A DNA stretch of 64,000 nt from Canna indica (Eukaryota; Streptophyta; Magnoliopsida; Zingiberales; Cannaceae). Below are positions 35,080-46,275 of the stretch, one piece after another. The DNA is taken from positions 40,912,001 to 40,976,000 of the forward strand of contig CP136891.1 in NCBI GenBank assembly GCA_034359265.1. The letters are read 5' to 3'. Position 1 is the stretch's first letter, and each line of letters starts with the position of its first letter. Made by a program: the position numbers and the translations under genes. Under the pieces are notes generated by a model. It did no database searches, was not told the DNA's origin, and saw only the letters and a list, made by a program, of their open reading frames with translations.

Positions 35080-36600
35080 TTGGCTTTGGTAATCAAGGAT
35101 CCAAGTACAATGAAATATCCTCAAGGGCTAGAAGGGGTGAAACAATTGTTGAAGAAGTATTCAGATATCTACCCTGATGAACTGCCTTTAGAACTATCAC
35201 CTTTGAGGGATATCCAACATAACATAGATTTCTTACGTGGCAGCAGCCTCCCCAATTTACCGCATTATCGAATGAGCCCAAAGGAACATGAAGTGCTGCA
35301 ACGTATAGTTGATGAACTATTGATGAAAAAAATGATAAGAAATAGTACCAACACTTGTGCAGTACATGCTTTACTAGTACCTAAGAAGGATAACACCTAG
35401 AGAATGTGTGTGGATAGCAGGGCAGTCAACAAGATCCCAGTAAAATATAGGTTTCCAATTCCTAGATTGGAAGATATGTTGGATAAACTGGAAGGTACAT
35501 TCCAAGCTATTTTCAAAGTTAGACCTCAAGAGTGGATATCATCAAATAAGAATTAGAGAAGGGGATGAGTGGAAGACTGCATTTAAGACAAAAGAGGGCT
35601 TGTATGAGTAGCTGGTCATGCCTTTTGGCCTATGCAATGCTCCTAGTACATTCATGAGACTCATGAACCAAGTGCTTAAACCCTTCATTGGTAAATTCAT
35701 AGTTGTATACTTTGGTGATATATTAATCTACATGAGACTCATGAACCAAGTGCTTAAACCCTTCATTGGTAAATTCCTAGTTGTATACTTTGATGATATA
35801 TTAATCTACAGTAAGACAAAGGAGGAGCACCTACAACAATTGGAAGCCTTATTTCAAGTATTGAGAGAAAACAAGTTCTACCTTAGCACACACATGTGTG
35901 AATTCCTTACCAATAAACTCTTATTTTTGGATTTTATAATCAGCAAAGAAGGCATTCATACTGACCCAAAAAAGGTCCAAGCAATTGAGGAATAGCTGCC
36001 ACCTACCAATGTCACTGAACTAAGGAGCTTCTTGGGCTTGGCTACTTTTTACATGAGGTTCATAAGGTGTTTCAGTGAGAAAGCAGGGCCACTTACGGAT
36101 AGTTTAAAGAAAGGACATTTTGAATGGGGTTCAGCTCAACAAGAAAGTTTCAGTCTCCTAAAAAGAAAGCTGACTGAAGCACCAGAGCTATCACTACCCA
36201 ATTTTGACAAGGTATTTGAGGTTGAGACAGATGCATCTAAAGTTGGAATAGGGGCATTACTTATGCATGAGAACAAGCCCATAGCATAGTTCAGTGAAAA
36301 GCTAAGTGAAGCAAGAAAGAAGTGGACTACTTATGAGCTTGAACTATATGCAGTGGTTAGGGATTTTGATCATTGGACACACTACCTCTTTCAAAAAGAT
36401 TTCATTCTTCATAGTGACCATCAGCTCCTTAAATACCTCAATTCTCAGAAGAAGTTGAACTCTCTTCATGCTAGGTAATAGGAATTCTTATAGAAGTTCC
36501 AATACTCTTTTCAGCATAAAAGTGGTAGAGTCAACAGGGTAGCTGATGCCTTAAGTAGAAAAGGCATTCTACTTACTGTTATGCAAGTGGGCATAACCAA
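35080..36600 (+). pseudogene. pol: G1 reverse transcriptase and RNase H
   Basis: RT begins with YSDIYPDELPLELSPLRDIQ and HYRMSPKEHEVLQRIVDELL, followed by VPKKDNT, a TAG at 35398 (Trp in the family), and [21 protein letters not shown] frameshift lies near 35515. Then [20 protein letters not shown] leads into the active-site region, where a 78-bp block is duplicated so that YFGD and then YFDD occur. The thumb/connection [20 protein letters not shown] ends in a TAG (35993). RNase H follows with VFEVETDASKVGIGALLM, a stop at 36287, then ARKKWTTYELELYAVVRDFD and LHSDHQLLKYLNSQKKLN. Stops cluster at 36478-36494, and the segment ends GRVNRVADALSRK. It is inactive. Confidence 0.9.
35653..35808 (+). 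repeat. 78-bp in-frame tandem duplication across the RT active site
   Basis: Units 35653-35730 and 35731-35808 are nearly identical. Each encodes [15 protein letters not shown](I/L)VV followed by YF(G/D)DILIY. The first copy has a Gly where the second has the catalytic Asp. The duplication keeps the frame. Confidence 0.95.
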
Positions 36601-36785
36601 TTTTTAATGTCTAAAAGACCTATACTCCACATATGAAGATTTCAGTGAACCTTAGCATAAATGCAAAAGCAATGAAGATATGGGGGAGTACAACATCACA
36701 TATGGTTTTCTTTGCAAGGGTAACAGACTTTGCATACCCAGGACCTCCTTGAGAGAGTATTTAATTGAAGAACTTCATGCTAGGG

Positions 36786-37862
36786 CCTAGCTGCTCACCT
36801 AGGGAGAGATAAGACCATCAAATTGCTCACTTATAGGTACTTTTGGCTGAAGATGGTGAAGGAAATCATGTCTTTTGTGGAAAGATGCTTGGTGTGTCAA
36901 AGGGCTAAAGGCCATTCTCAGAAGACTGGTTTATACTGTCCATTGCCGGTGTCTGAAACAATATGGGAAGACCTATCAATGGACTTCATTTTGGGTCTCT
37001 CAATGACTTCAAGAAAAGTTGATTCAGTCTTTGTTGTAGTGGACAAGTTTTCTAAAATGGCTCATTTCCATCTATGCAAAAAGACTTCAGATGCTAGCTA
37101 TGTAGCTAACTTGTTCTTCAGGGATATTGTTAGACTGCATGGCATTCCTAAATCCATAACTTCAGATAAGGATGTGAAGTTTGTAAGCCACTTTTGGAGG
37201 GTTCTTTGGCAAAAGCTTGGAACTCAGCTAAGTTTCAGTAGTGCCTATCATTTACAAACTGATGGCCAAACAGAAGTCATCAACAGAACTTTGGGAGGAA
37301 TGCTCAGGTCTCTTGCCATGGAGAAACCAAAACAGTGGAACTCAATTCTTCCACAATCTGAGTTTGCTTACAATGGCATGACAAATAGGACAACTGGTAA
37401 GCCTCCATTTGTTGTTGTGTATACAAAGGCTCCTAACCATACAGTAGACTTAATTTCCTTCAAAGATTAAAAGAGCAGAGAAGCAAAGACTTTTGCCGAA
37501 AACTATGTGCAACAGCATTAAAAGGTTACAAGGAGTTATTGAAGCTGCAAACCTCAAGTACAAAACAGCTGCTGACAGGCATAGAAGGCTAAAAAAATTT
37601 GAACAAGGAGACCTAGTGATAGTCTACTTAAGAAAGGAAAGATTTCCTACTGGTACATACAACAAACTTAAGCCCAAGAAGATTGGACCATTCCAAGAGT
37701 TGCAAACATTAGGAGAGAATGCATACCTGATTGATCTTCCTGAAGAATTTAATATTTCCCCTGTGTTTAATGTTTATGATTTGTTCCCTTATGTACCACC
37801 TGATGTAGCACCTATTGAACAATCTAAACTTGATGTCGAGTTCTTAAATGGCAGGGAGGAAT
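36786..37862 (+). pseudogene. pol: G1 integrase and polypurine tract
   Basis: Integrase inserts the DNA copy into the genome. The zinc-domain end is FVERCLVCQRAKGHSQ. The core reads SMDFILGLSMTSRKVDSVFV, then DKFSKMAHFHLCKK, LHGIPKSITSDKDVKF and AYHLQTDGQTEVINRTLG, with the D,D,E residues apparently present. The frame is open from 36823 to 37470, ends TAA, and is resumed by 37493 on with [20 protein letters not shown] and [19 protein letters not shown], the GPY/F-like C-terminal domain. No chromodomain is seen. The polypurine tract GGCAGGGAGGAAT (37850-37862) abuts the LTR. Upstream, at 36600-36820, stops interrupt the RNase H-integrase linker. Confidence 0.88.
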
Positions 37863-38222
37863 TGATGCAGGGGCGTGTGCTGAAGAATCAACTTGAATCT
37901 TCAATGGAGTCGTAGGCTTCTACTTTGCCTGCTGAATGACTTCAGCAGTTTAAGTGGTTATTACTGAAGCCAACAGGTGGCGCATCCGATGGCTGTGTTT
38001 GAACTCCCAGATTAAGTCACGAGCTGCCACGTGTGTTAGATGAATGTATAAAAACGATTCTGTAATTTTGAAATGTATTCCTTTTGTCAATTGATTTTTT
38101 TTCGAACCAGTTTCAATCTGTAGAGATGTTGATTAATAAATGGAGCTGAATGAACCAGGATCTTCCCTGGAGCGTCACTCTTGTTGATTCTTTGTTCAGG
38201 ATCTGTACTTTGCTCTTCATCA
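37863..38222 (+). repeat. G1 3' LTR
   Basis: An intact 360-bp LTR, TGATGCAGG to CTTCATCA, followed at once by the ATATG target duplication (38223-38227). Confidence 0.95.
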
Positions 38223-39116
38223 ATATGGAGCTGCTGGTTGGTGTGACTGTAGATCTACTTTTGGTTGGTCTTTGTGAATTGCTTCAGCTATTGCTGGATT
38301 AATCTCTGCTCTAACTTCAATTTCTGTTGTATTCTCTTTATTATCCAGATCAGATTTTTCTTCTAACAGCATTTGTTGGTATCCTGTGAGTCCTATAACA
38401 TTTTTAGATTCTTTGGCTTCTGGAAATTTAGATTTTTCATTACTTTCCTGTGTCTCCTCTATATCCCTATCAGGGTTTTCCTGTGCTTTTGGAAGCTCAG
38501 AAGGGTTAGTATTTGCTAATGTCTCTGTATATTTTGTAGTTTTCGCTTGGACTTTTTTTATTTCTCTTTCAGATAAAGGTGTTTCATCTGGAATTATTCT
38601 AATAATAGGATTGAGAGGCATACTTTTAGATTCTAAATTTTCTTGAGCTTGAGCTACGGGAGTTTCCTGGTTCTGGATTGCTTTCTAAGGAGCTAAGGAC
38701 TGTGGTCCGTTGGGCTCCTTTTCTGGCTTCTCAGTTTCCAAGACTGATATGGTTTCCGAAACTTCTTGAGTTGATGTTGGTTGTGCCTGGGAATCACCTT
38801 GAGATGGAGACGAAGATATTGTTATTGTAGCTTCTTTTATCGATCCTCTTCTTCTCCTTGATGCTGATGATGACAATGACGAAGGTGCAGATGGAATTAA
38901 TGTAGCTAGAGAAGCTCTTGCAAAGATTGATTGTGGCTTGGTATCTTGTGGAGTTTGAGATGGAGATGGTGGCTCTGGTTGAGTTGGAGCTGGAGCTTTT
39001 AATGGTGCTGATGCAGTAGGCTGCACTGTTGTTGGTGATGGGTGTGGACTTGGGGTCTGATTCCAATATGGGAACCAAAAGTGGAATGGCTGCTGCCTTC
39101 GTGGTTGGTTGGCCAT
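38223..39116 (-). pseudogene. Unknown Pro/Ser/Glu-rich protein, N-terminal part (split by G1)
   Basis: One minus-strand frame starts at 39116 (MANQPRRQQPFHFWFPYWNQ). It runs through a Pro/Thr/Ser-rich part (PTQPEPPSPSQTPQDTKPQS), a basic patch (SASRRRRGSIKE) and a long Glu/Lys-rich, probably disordered part (PLSEREIKKVQAKTTKYTE), to QPAAPY at the G1 border. A single TAG at 38685-38687 follows QSLAP and is one C-to-T step from CAG. The rest reads on in the same frame, and 11967-12280 continues it beyond G1. On the minus strand an AT-rich TTTATATAAT lies about 95 bp upstream (near 39211). I recognise no family. It could be a lineage-specific host gene or a transposon-borne accessory ORF. Confidence 0.55.
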
Positions 39117-39439
39117 TAATGCTCCAGTGCTTCTTTAGCTGATAGGTGATTATAAGAGAGAAAATATTAGAACATTAGCACAAGCAGGATGATTCCAGAA
39201 TTCACTCTATTATATAAAGCTGCAGTTACGAGAGACTTCTTGCAATGAGTTTTGCATCCGATTCTTTCTTATCTATGATCATCCAAATATGTCTATTTTC
39301 AATTGGTCCTACTGTATTGAGATCAAAACAAAATATTCATAGTGTAAAATAATAAAATTTTATTATGCAAAAAAATGTCATTAAAGCATAGTAACAAATT
39401 ACAAACTCCCACTAAATCATCATATCAATACATGATGTA
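39117..39439. other. Spacer upstream of the unknown minus-strand frame
   Basis: AT-rich non-coding sequence. A TATA-like TTTATATAAT on the minus strand near 39211 is the only possible signal. The border with the copia remnant is not sharp. Confidence 0.35.
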
Positions 39440-42128
39440 ACACCCAAATGAGCAACATCCTCATGAAAGACCGTGGGTGGTAAACCTGTAATAAGCGGAT
39501 CCGCCCTCATGGAAGTTGTACCTATGTGCTCTATGGCAACTCTGAATTCTTTCTTTAACAACCAAGAACTTCATGTCGATTTGCTTAGATTTCAAAGAGT
39601 TCATGTTGTTATTGCTATATAACACTGCCGATTTATTGTCTCGGAATAACTTTAGTGGTTTTTCAATTCTATCTACAATACGCAGCTCAGTGATAAAATT
39701 TTGCGGTCATATTCCAAGATTGGATACCTCAAAATAAGTTATAAACTTTGCTTCCATATTTGATGTTGTAGTGAGTGTCTGCTTAGCACTCCTCCAATGA
39801 ACAACTCCGCTAGCAAATAGATAAACATAAGCAGAAGTGGATCTTCAACTATCTAGGCATCCAGCAAAATCTGAATAAAAAATACCCAATGATCTCCTGC
39901 TGATCTGATTTCTATATATAATGATTTATTCTCAGTAAATACCACATAACCCGTTTGACTACTTTCCAATGATCCATTACAGGATTACTTAGATGTCTGC
40001 CTAACATCCCTACAATGTACGCAATATCTGGACGCGTACACTCTTGAGCATACATCAGACTCCCTATAGCAAATGCATAAGGAATCTTCTGCATTTTCTT
40101 CTACTCAAACTTATCCTTGGGGCACAGGTTGAGACTAAATTTGCCTCCTTTAGCAAACGGGGTATTTAGGAAAATGTACTTGCTCCCACTGAACTCATGG
40201 TAGATTCCTCAAGAGTTAATTCTCCTTATCTCCTTCCAAACTCAAAATCCTCAATGAACCAGGCATTTCCTAATATCAAATAATGTCCTATACATTGGAT
40301 CATTAGATTTATACTCCCCAGACCTATCAAAGTACCCAACAAAGTAACAGCTAACTGTTCTAGAATCCGATTTCCTTTCATTTGGCTGATATGGCCTAGC
40401 CTCAGCTGGACAACCACAAATATGCAAATGCCTTAGTCTGGGCTTCTTGCCTGTCCATAATACATAAGGGGTTTTATGCACTGTTGTAGTTGGTATTCTA
40501 TTCAATATGTGAGCCGCATCTTAAAAATTAATCACATCTAGTGATTGAGACTTCTCACTAATTAGATATAGGTACCCGTAGATGGAGTAATCGCTTATGA
40601 ACGTAATAAAGTATTGTTTAACCATTCCAAGAAGCCATAGGGAAAGGTCTATAAACATCTATATAATTATGTTCTAAGACTTTTGAACTCCTATTAGTAC
40701 ATGATCCCCTAATGTTTGTTTGTTCCCCCTTAATGCACTTAATATATACCTCAAAGTTCGTAGCCTCAGGGACATCAAGCCTATGTCTTCGATGCTTGGA
40801 TATATGTAGCCTAAGCGCTTGTGCCACAACATGGCCGAATTCTTATAAGTTAATTATTTTGTTTTGTACCATGTGAATTAGTATGCAATGTTTCATTAAA
40901 TGAAGCAATTACATCAAGAATATAAAGGTTATTAAAATAGGATTAAAAAATGGTACCAACAATATTAGAATTAAAATAAAGACTAAATTTTCATTTCCAA
41001 ATAAATAAGAATAACCATATTTGTCAAAAACAAAGATAGAAATCAAATTCCGTCAAAGACGGTACTACAAAGTCTCTCTCAAATCTAAATAACATCCAAT
41101 CCTAAGCAATAACCTAAATGTGCGCACCTACAGCTTCAACTTTAGCTAATTTGTCATCGCCCACATAGATGAATCTTTCAGCATCACTCGACAATTGGTA
41201 GCTCAAGCAATCCTGAATAGACACACTTATGTGAATAGAAGCACTAGAATCTATCCACCTAGTGTCTATAGGTATAAAATTTAAATTAACTTCAGACCAA
41301 ACCAAAGTGAGAAATGTATCTTTCTTAGCACGCCAAGCGTGATATTTTGTATAATTTTTCTTTACGTGCCCACTTGTCTTGCAAAAGAAATGGGTAGAAA
41401 CCTTAGTCTGATCCTTTTGCTTTTTCTTTTGTGGAGCACCTGCAGCTTCTGTAGTCTTAGGTTTTTTCTTGCACTTATCTTTAGAGACTATAGCCAAATG
41501 AGCACTTTCAATCTTATCTTGATTTAGCCTTTCTTCCTCTTGCACACAATAAGAGATAAATTCATTAAGAGTCCACTTCTCTTTTTGGCAATTATACTGA
41601 TTTAAAAATAATTGAATTGTGTAGGAAAAGATATCAGAATCAAATGCACCAATAAGTCATCAAGGAGGTCTAATTTCAATGCCTTTAATCTAGAAATAAG
41701 ATTTAACATTTCCATAGTATACTCCCTTATGTTCCGTTGGCATTTATACCTCATTGAGACCAAATTTGTTAATAGCATGCTTGTCTCAACCTTTTTATTT
41801 TTCTCAAAATATTTTTCAAGAGCATCTAAGAACAATTTGGCATTAGTCTCTTCAGATATAGCACTCTTGAAACAATTTGAAATTGCACGTCTCATAATCA
41901 TAAGACTTGGGCGATTGGATTTTTCCCACTGCTCAAATTTTCTCTTATAATCTAGAACTTTGATGGAGCAGGCTTAGTTATCAAAAGTGTCAAGTCTAGA
42001 TCCATGCAACCGAGAACTATCAAAATGTTTTCTTTCCAAGCTTTAAAATTCGTGCCAGTCAGCACATGGATGGAGTTTAGTGTGGCAGTTATATTTGATG
42101 AAGTAGAAATATTAGCTGAATAGAGAAC
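39440..42128 (-). pseudogene. Decayed Ty1/copia retrotransposon (gag to RNase H)
   Basis: Minus-strand copia order is preserved. Gag: LNSIHVLTGTNFKAWKENIL and MDLDLTLLITKPAP near 42100-41952, then EKYFEKNKKVETSMLLTNLV at 41900-41602. Nucleocapsid/protease: FFCKTSGHVKKNYTKYH and DTRWIDSSASIHIS near 41390-41240. Integrase: ALRLHISKHRRHRLDVPEAT (40825) and TTVHKTPYVLWTGKKPRLRH with CYFVGYFDRSGEYKSND at 40505-40260. RT end: PYAFAIGSLMYAQECTRPDI at 40080. RNase H at 39880-39480 with DFAGCLDS, VVHWRSAKQTLTTTSNMEAK and LFRDNKSAVLYSNNN. Most of RT between 40226 and 40094 is missing, and frameshifts and stops are frequent. Copia order (integrase before RT) is clear. No LTRs were found; the gag side is cut by an Athila-like LTR at 42129. 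Confidence 0.85.
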
Positions 42129-43433
42129 TGATGAGTGTCGAATCCACCAAAAATAAATATCTACTACTTGAGATTTTGTAGTCGTGACAAGTAGGGTCAA
42201 ATCCACAGAGACTGGTTAGTTTCAAATTCTTTCAAAACCAGGAATTAAAATAAAGGAAAATGGGGTTTTTTTGCTTAGATGCAAGAAGACATAAATAAAA
42301 ATAGTAATTAAAAATTTAGGAGAAATCAATGTGAGAAAAGTCTAGCTAAAGGTACGTTCTCGATTTTGGTTTATAGGATTGAACATAGACTCAAAGGATA
42401 AGTTCATTTATTTCTAGCAAATCGGTTTGGTCGTAGACAAGCGCTAAGAATCGTGATCTTCTTTAAATCTATGGTTAATCCAAACAAGTGTTGCGATTAA
42501 ATCCTTATTGATTAGTATTCCTAGAGACACTCTATGGAACCATCAATAGCTAAAGTTTTCGGGATTATCGTTTTTAATAGACTATCTGAATTGAATAGCA
42601 ATCTCACATGTCAAATTAATTCAAGAATTCCATTAGTATGGACTGAACAGCAATCTCAACTATTTTACCTTTAAATCTGATATGGAAAAATCATACCAAA
42701 AGGCTAACTATCGTCCTAATAACTTGGTAACACACCAATAATTAAAGAGGAACAATAGATAAATTTCTGCAGTAAATAAATGAATACTAGAAAGCAAAAG
42801 ATGTTAAGCATAGAGGGATCTCACAATTCATAGAACCGAAACGTCGAATCATCTTTTAGCTAGAAAGGAGTAAATTAGCCACACATCGCAAACACAAAGA
42901 TCTTCATTCTCCAAAAAATCACTGCTGAATTCAAACTTAATTCTAAACTAAAAAATAAAAGAGCAAAACTAAGAATAAAAACTAAAGCTAAAAACTAAGG
43001 ATCCCTGTTCATTACAACTTTTCTCATCTTATAGGAGAATTCACAAACCTTACTAAAATAGAAAGAAAAATCAAATCAACCCTACAAGGTAATAAACTAG
43101 CAACCGAATATCTTGATTTAATATTTTAGACACAAAAGGCGAGTCCAAATTCGTATGCGAAGCTGGAAATAAATTTCCATCTCTGAAATTGACAATTTCT
43201 AATTCTGCCACATGTATCTTCACTAAGGCGTGGGCACGTGTAAGGCATGGTGACCAGGTCCAGCTTTCTTTCCAATTTTCAGTTTCCAAAAATGTGCAAG
43301 GAGGCTTCTTTTTTATTTCTTTCCATACTTTGTTGCATAAATATTAAATATAACAATAACAACATATTAGAGTAATTAATTTGAATTTAGCATGAAAATA
43401 AGCAACTTAAAATGGAAAATATACATGTCATCA
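42129..43433 (-). repeat. Athila/Tat-like LTR (3' LTR of a minus-strand element)
   Basis: The sequence starts TGATGAGTGTCGAATCCACC and ends CATGTCATCA, giving TGATGA...TCATCA ends over 1,305 bp. Immediately right, the minus strand reads AAGTGTGGGGAGATT, a polypurine tract, so this is a 3' LTR with the interior to the right. It abuts the copia gag start. The candidate target site on this side is AGAAC (42124-42128); the other end is not found in the window. Confidence 0.75.
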
Positions 43434-44990
43434 AATCTCCCCACACTTAAACGGTGCTTATTCTTGAGAACAACTCAAACCGAACAATCACTCTCTTTAA
43501 AATTCATCTTACCTTATCACGGCCCGCATCATAAAGTCTCAATAACCCAAACTAAAAGACAATAGTAAGTTAACTTTTCACAATAAAATCTCATTACTCT
43601 ACACAAATTCATAACTACCTAGATGCACATTCAGGGTACAAGATGCAAAGGCTAAAAAGTTTTAAGCACACATGCAAATTTCAAAAAGAATCATCACACA
43701 AAAGAAACATCTACCAAGCAATGCCAAAAGTCAAAAACTATGAGACTTATTGATTTAGCACCTTTTGATTTTCCTAGATCGTTTCCTCAACCTTTTGACG
43801 CGAGCACATATATTGGTGATGCATGCACCCGGTTACTCAGTTGGCTTATTTGAATCTAAGTTCCTTGCCTAGAATGTCATACAACCTTTTGACGCGAGGA
43901 CATATATTGGTAATGCATGTACGCGGTTACTTAGTTGACCTCAATTCAAGGTGGCTACTAGCTCTACTCATGATCTTTGGTGATTAGCGGAATAATAGTG
44001 CTAACTTTTTCTTCCTTTTTTTTTCTTTTTTTTTTTAATTCAAACTTAAGGCATAATAGGTAAAGTTGATACCGTGCAAGATAAAACTAATCATACATGG
44101 TTGTTTTAAAGTCTATTGCATCTTGAAACTTTGAGAGTTCATTAAGAGATGGTCATACATCGTGGGGAGAGATGAGAAATGCCTTGTTCATGTCAGCTCC
44201 CTATTGTAATTCAGTTAATGCATCAAGACACAATGAATTGAGATGTTGAAGGATATAAATGAACCTTTCAAGACAGTAATTGAAATGTATGACCTGAAAA
44301 AAAATCTAGGACAAAATTTTAAAAGGACTTATCAAAAACGTGCAACACGAAAAATACCAAAGAAAAATTACAGCTAGCAACATAATTGTGATTTCCATAA
44401 AATTTCAGCTAGCTACAAAATTTTAGCATTAAAAGTTCAATTCTCATGCAAATTGATTTCAGAAAAATCATATTTGAACCAAAACAGGTATCATGTCAAA
44501 TAAACCCCTCCCCACACTTAAAATCCACATTGTCCCCAATGTGGTTCAAAATAATTTCAAAACAAAATAATAGCAAATTGGGAAAATGATAACTTCCCTG
44601 AACATTGGAGGAGGGTGTCAGCTGCTTGCTATTGCCTTGGGTTTTAGGCGTGGTCATGCCTAAAATTCAAGTCTGCCTTTTAAATTTTGTCTCCTTTTTC
44701 TTTTAGAATTTTCAGAACTCTACTATTGGTATCGAATTCACCCTTTGCCACAAGATAATTGGAAGAAATTAATATCAAAAGTAAAATAAAAATAAAAATA
44801 GATCTAAAGAAATTGAAAAGAAAACTATGCAAAAGTAAAAACTAAGAAATAAGGCGTGGGCACGCCTAAAACTTGGGTTGCCTCCCAAAAGCACCCTTGT
44901 TTATTGTCCTAGGCTAGACAGTACTGCCATGTTTCACGTAACTCCTGTTGCGTATTTTAGATGCCTAGGCAGCGGCCTCAATTCCAATTA
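43434..44990 (-). other. Athila/Tat-like 3' internal non-coding region
   Basis: A polypurine tract (complement of 43434-43450) starts the region. A diverged direct repeat with AACCTTTTGACGCGAG and ACATATATTGGTRATGCATG occurs at about 43792-43850 and 43885-43940. A second purine-rich tract, GTGTGGGGAGGGG on the minus strand, lies near 44506-44520. Two near-identical GGCGTGGGCACG words occur (about 43225 and 44853). No envelope-like or other frame is supported. Confidence 0.55.
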
Positions 44991-45650
44991 CGGTGTTTGC
45001 ACAATAGACAGCAGAAGCTTAGTGCGAGAAATAGATGGTTCTAGGCATGAAGCATTAGTTTTTGTGGTTTTGAGCGCCTTTATTTCAACCTGCAAATTAT
45101 TTTCATAATCAATTTCGATACTGTCTAGATTGATATTCATGTCCACAACACTCAAATTAAATATTTCGTGAGTTAAAATGCCAATAAAATCAATACTGTT
45201 AACACAAAGTTTTTCGCTAGAAAATTTTATGACATCATAAATATTGAATTTGATGACTTCCCCATCAAATTCCTTAGTGAGTGTGCCATCATACACATCT
45301 ATTTTTGTCCTAGTTGTGCTAAGAAAGGGTCTTCCAAGTAAAATTTCTGATGAGTTGGAAGATATGTTTTCCTCCGTATTGAGCACAAAAAAATTTGCAA
45401 GAAAGACTAAATTATTTACTTGAACTGAAACATCTTCCAACACCCCTTCGGGGTAAACAACTGACCTGTTAGCTAATTGAATGACAACACCTATCTTTTT
45501 CAATGGACCAATATTTATAGATGAATAAATATATAGACAATGGCATGACATTTATAGATGCTAAGAAATCACACATAGCTCTTTTTATACCAGCATTGCC
45601 TTTCTTGCTAGAAATAGCAAACATACCTTGATCTTTGCCATGGGAAGAGA
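44991..45650 (-). pseudogene. Athila-like aspartic protease fragment
   Basis: On the minus strand KDQGMFAISSKKGNAGIKRA and MCDFLASINVMPLS give the active-site region (usual D-L-G-A altered to DFLASIN). After a frameshift near 45520, NIGPLKKIGVVIQLANRSVV, YPEGVLEDVSVQVNNLVFLA and SSEILLGRPFLSTTRTKIDV follow. This is the protease domain of Athila/Tat-type gypsy elements. No RT follows; the region passes into the 3' non-coding part, so pol is deleted. Its N-terminal side is joined in frame to a copia-type Gag. Confidence 0.8.
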
Positions 45651-46206
45651 ATGCTTCATTCGAATATGATGATGATGTGGAAACATTTGACCTCCTCTTT
45701 GCCTTGTTCTTCATGGTAGAGCAATTCTTCCTTACATGTCCTTTCTCTTGGCACACATGGCAAATCATATTTCTCTTCCGGCTTATAGTGCTCCTATGAC
45801 TGGAGACACTTTGGCCTTCAAAAACCATCTTAGCATTGGAAGGATGACCATTGTCATCACTACCTTCATTAAAAGTTTCTAACTCCCCGGTTTTAGCATA
45901 ATCATATAATACATTTAAGCAAGCCCAAATATCAAATACGAAAGTACAATGTACGATTTTTTCAAATATATTATTTCCCAAAGACCAACATATGCAATTT
46001 ATTGCTTTAGAATTTAACTCAAACATACTAATTTATTCTTGGGTCAATGCATTCATATTTTCCTTAGGTTCAACGTATTTTATCTTAGCCATATTAAAAA
46101 CACATAAACCTTGAGTCTTTAGGAAAGTGTACATTCTACCCTTCCAAAGACCAAAGTTAGATTCATCGAACCTAGGGGGTATAGACGCTACACACTCTAG
46201 AGCCAT
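45650..46206 (-). pseudogene. gag: S-family gag, N-terminal fragment fused to Athila-like protease
   Basis: The minus strand starts with ATG at 46204-46206 (MALECVASIPPRFDESN) and, after a stop near 46030, reads MFELNSKAINCICWSLGNNI, FDIWACLNVLYDYAK and the zinc knuckle CHVCQEKGHVRKNC, which keeps all three Cys and the His. At SSYSNEAFSSHG the S-family protein stops matching and KDQGMFAIS of the Athila-like protease begins with no frame change. The primer-binding site (TGATATCAGAGC, one change from consensus) is at about 46259-46272, next to the LTR at 46276. The fragment shares that LTR with element S2 to the right. Confidence 0.85.
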
Positions 46207-46275
46207 TTTACGATCGAGAGACGTTTGTAAAGGAGATGGTGAAATCTCAATCTACGAACCCGCTCTGATATCAAA

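Larger units (their letters stand above)
12281..38222 (+). mobile_element. G1, Ty3/gypsy LTR retrotransposon carrying nested insertions
   Basis: G1 has 360-bp LTRs (12281-12414 plus 14948-15178 on the left, 37863-38222 on the right), starting TGATGCAGG and ending CTTCATCA. Identical 5-bp duplications, ATATG, flank it (12276-12280 and 38223-38227). Primer-binding site, gag, protease, RT, RNase H, integrase and polypurine tract follow in gypsy order on the plus strand. Without nested elements it would be about 5.4 kb. By eye the LTRs differ at roughly 20 of 360 positions, so the insertion is old. It interrupts an unknown minus-strand reading frame. Confidence 0.95.
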
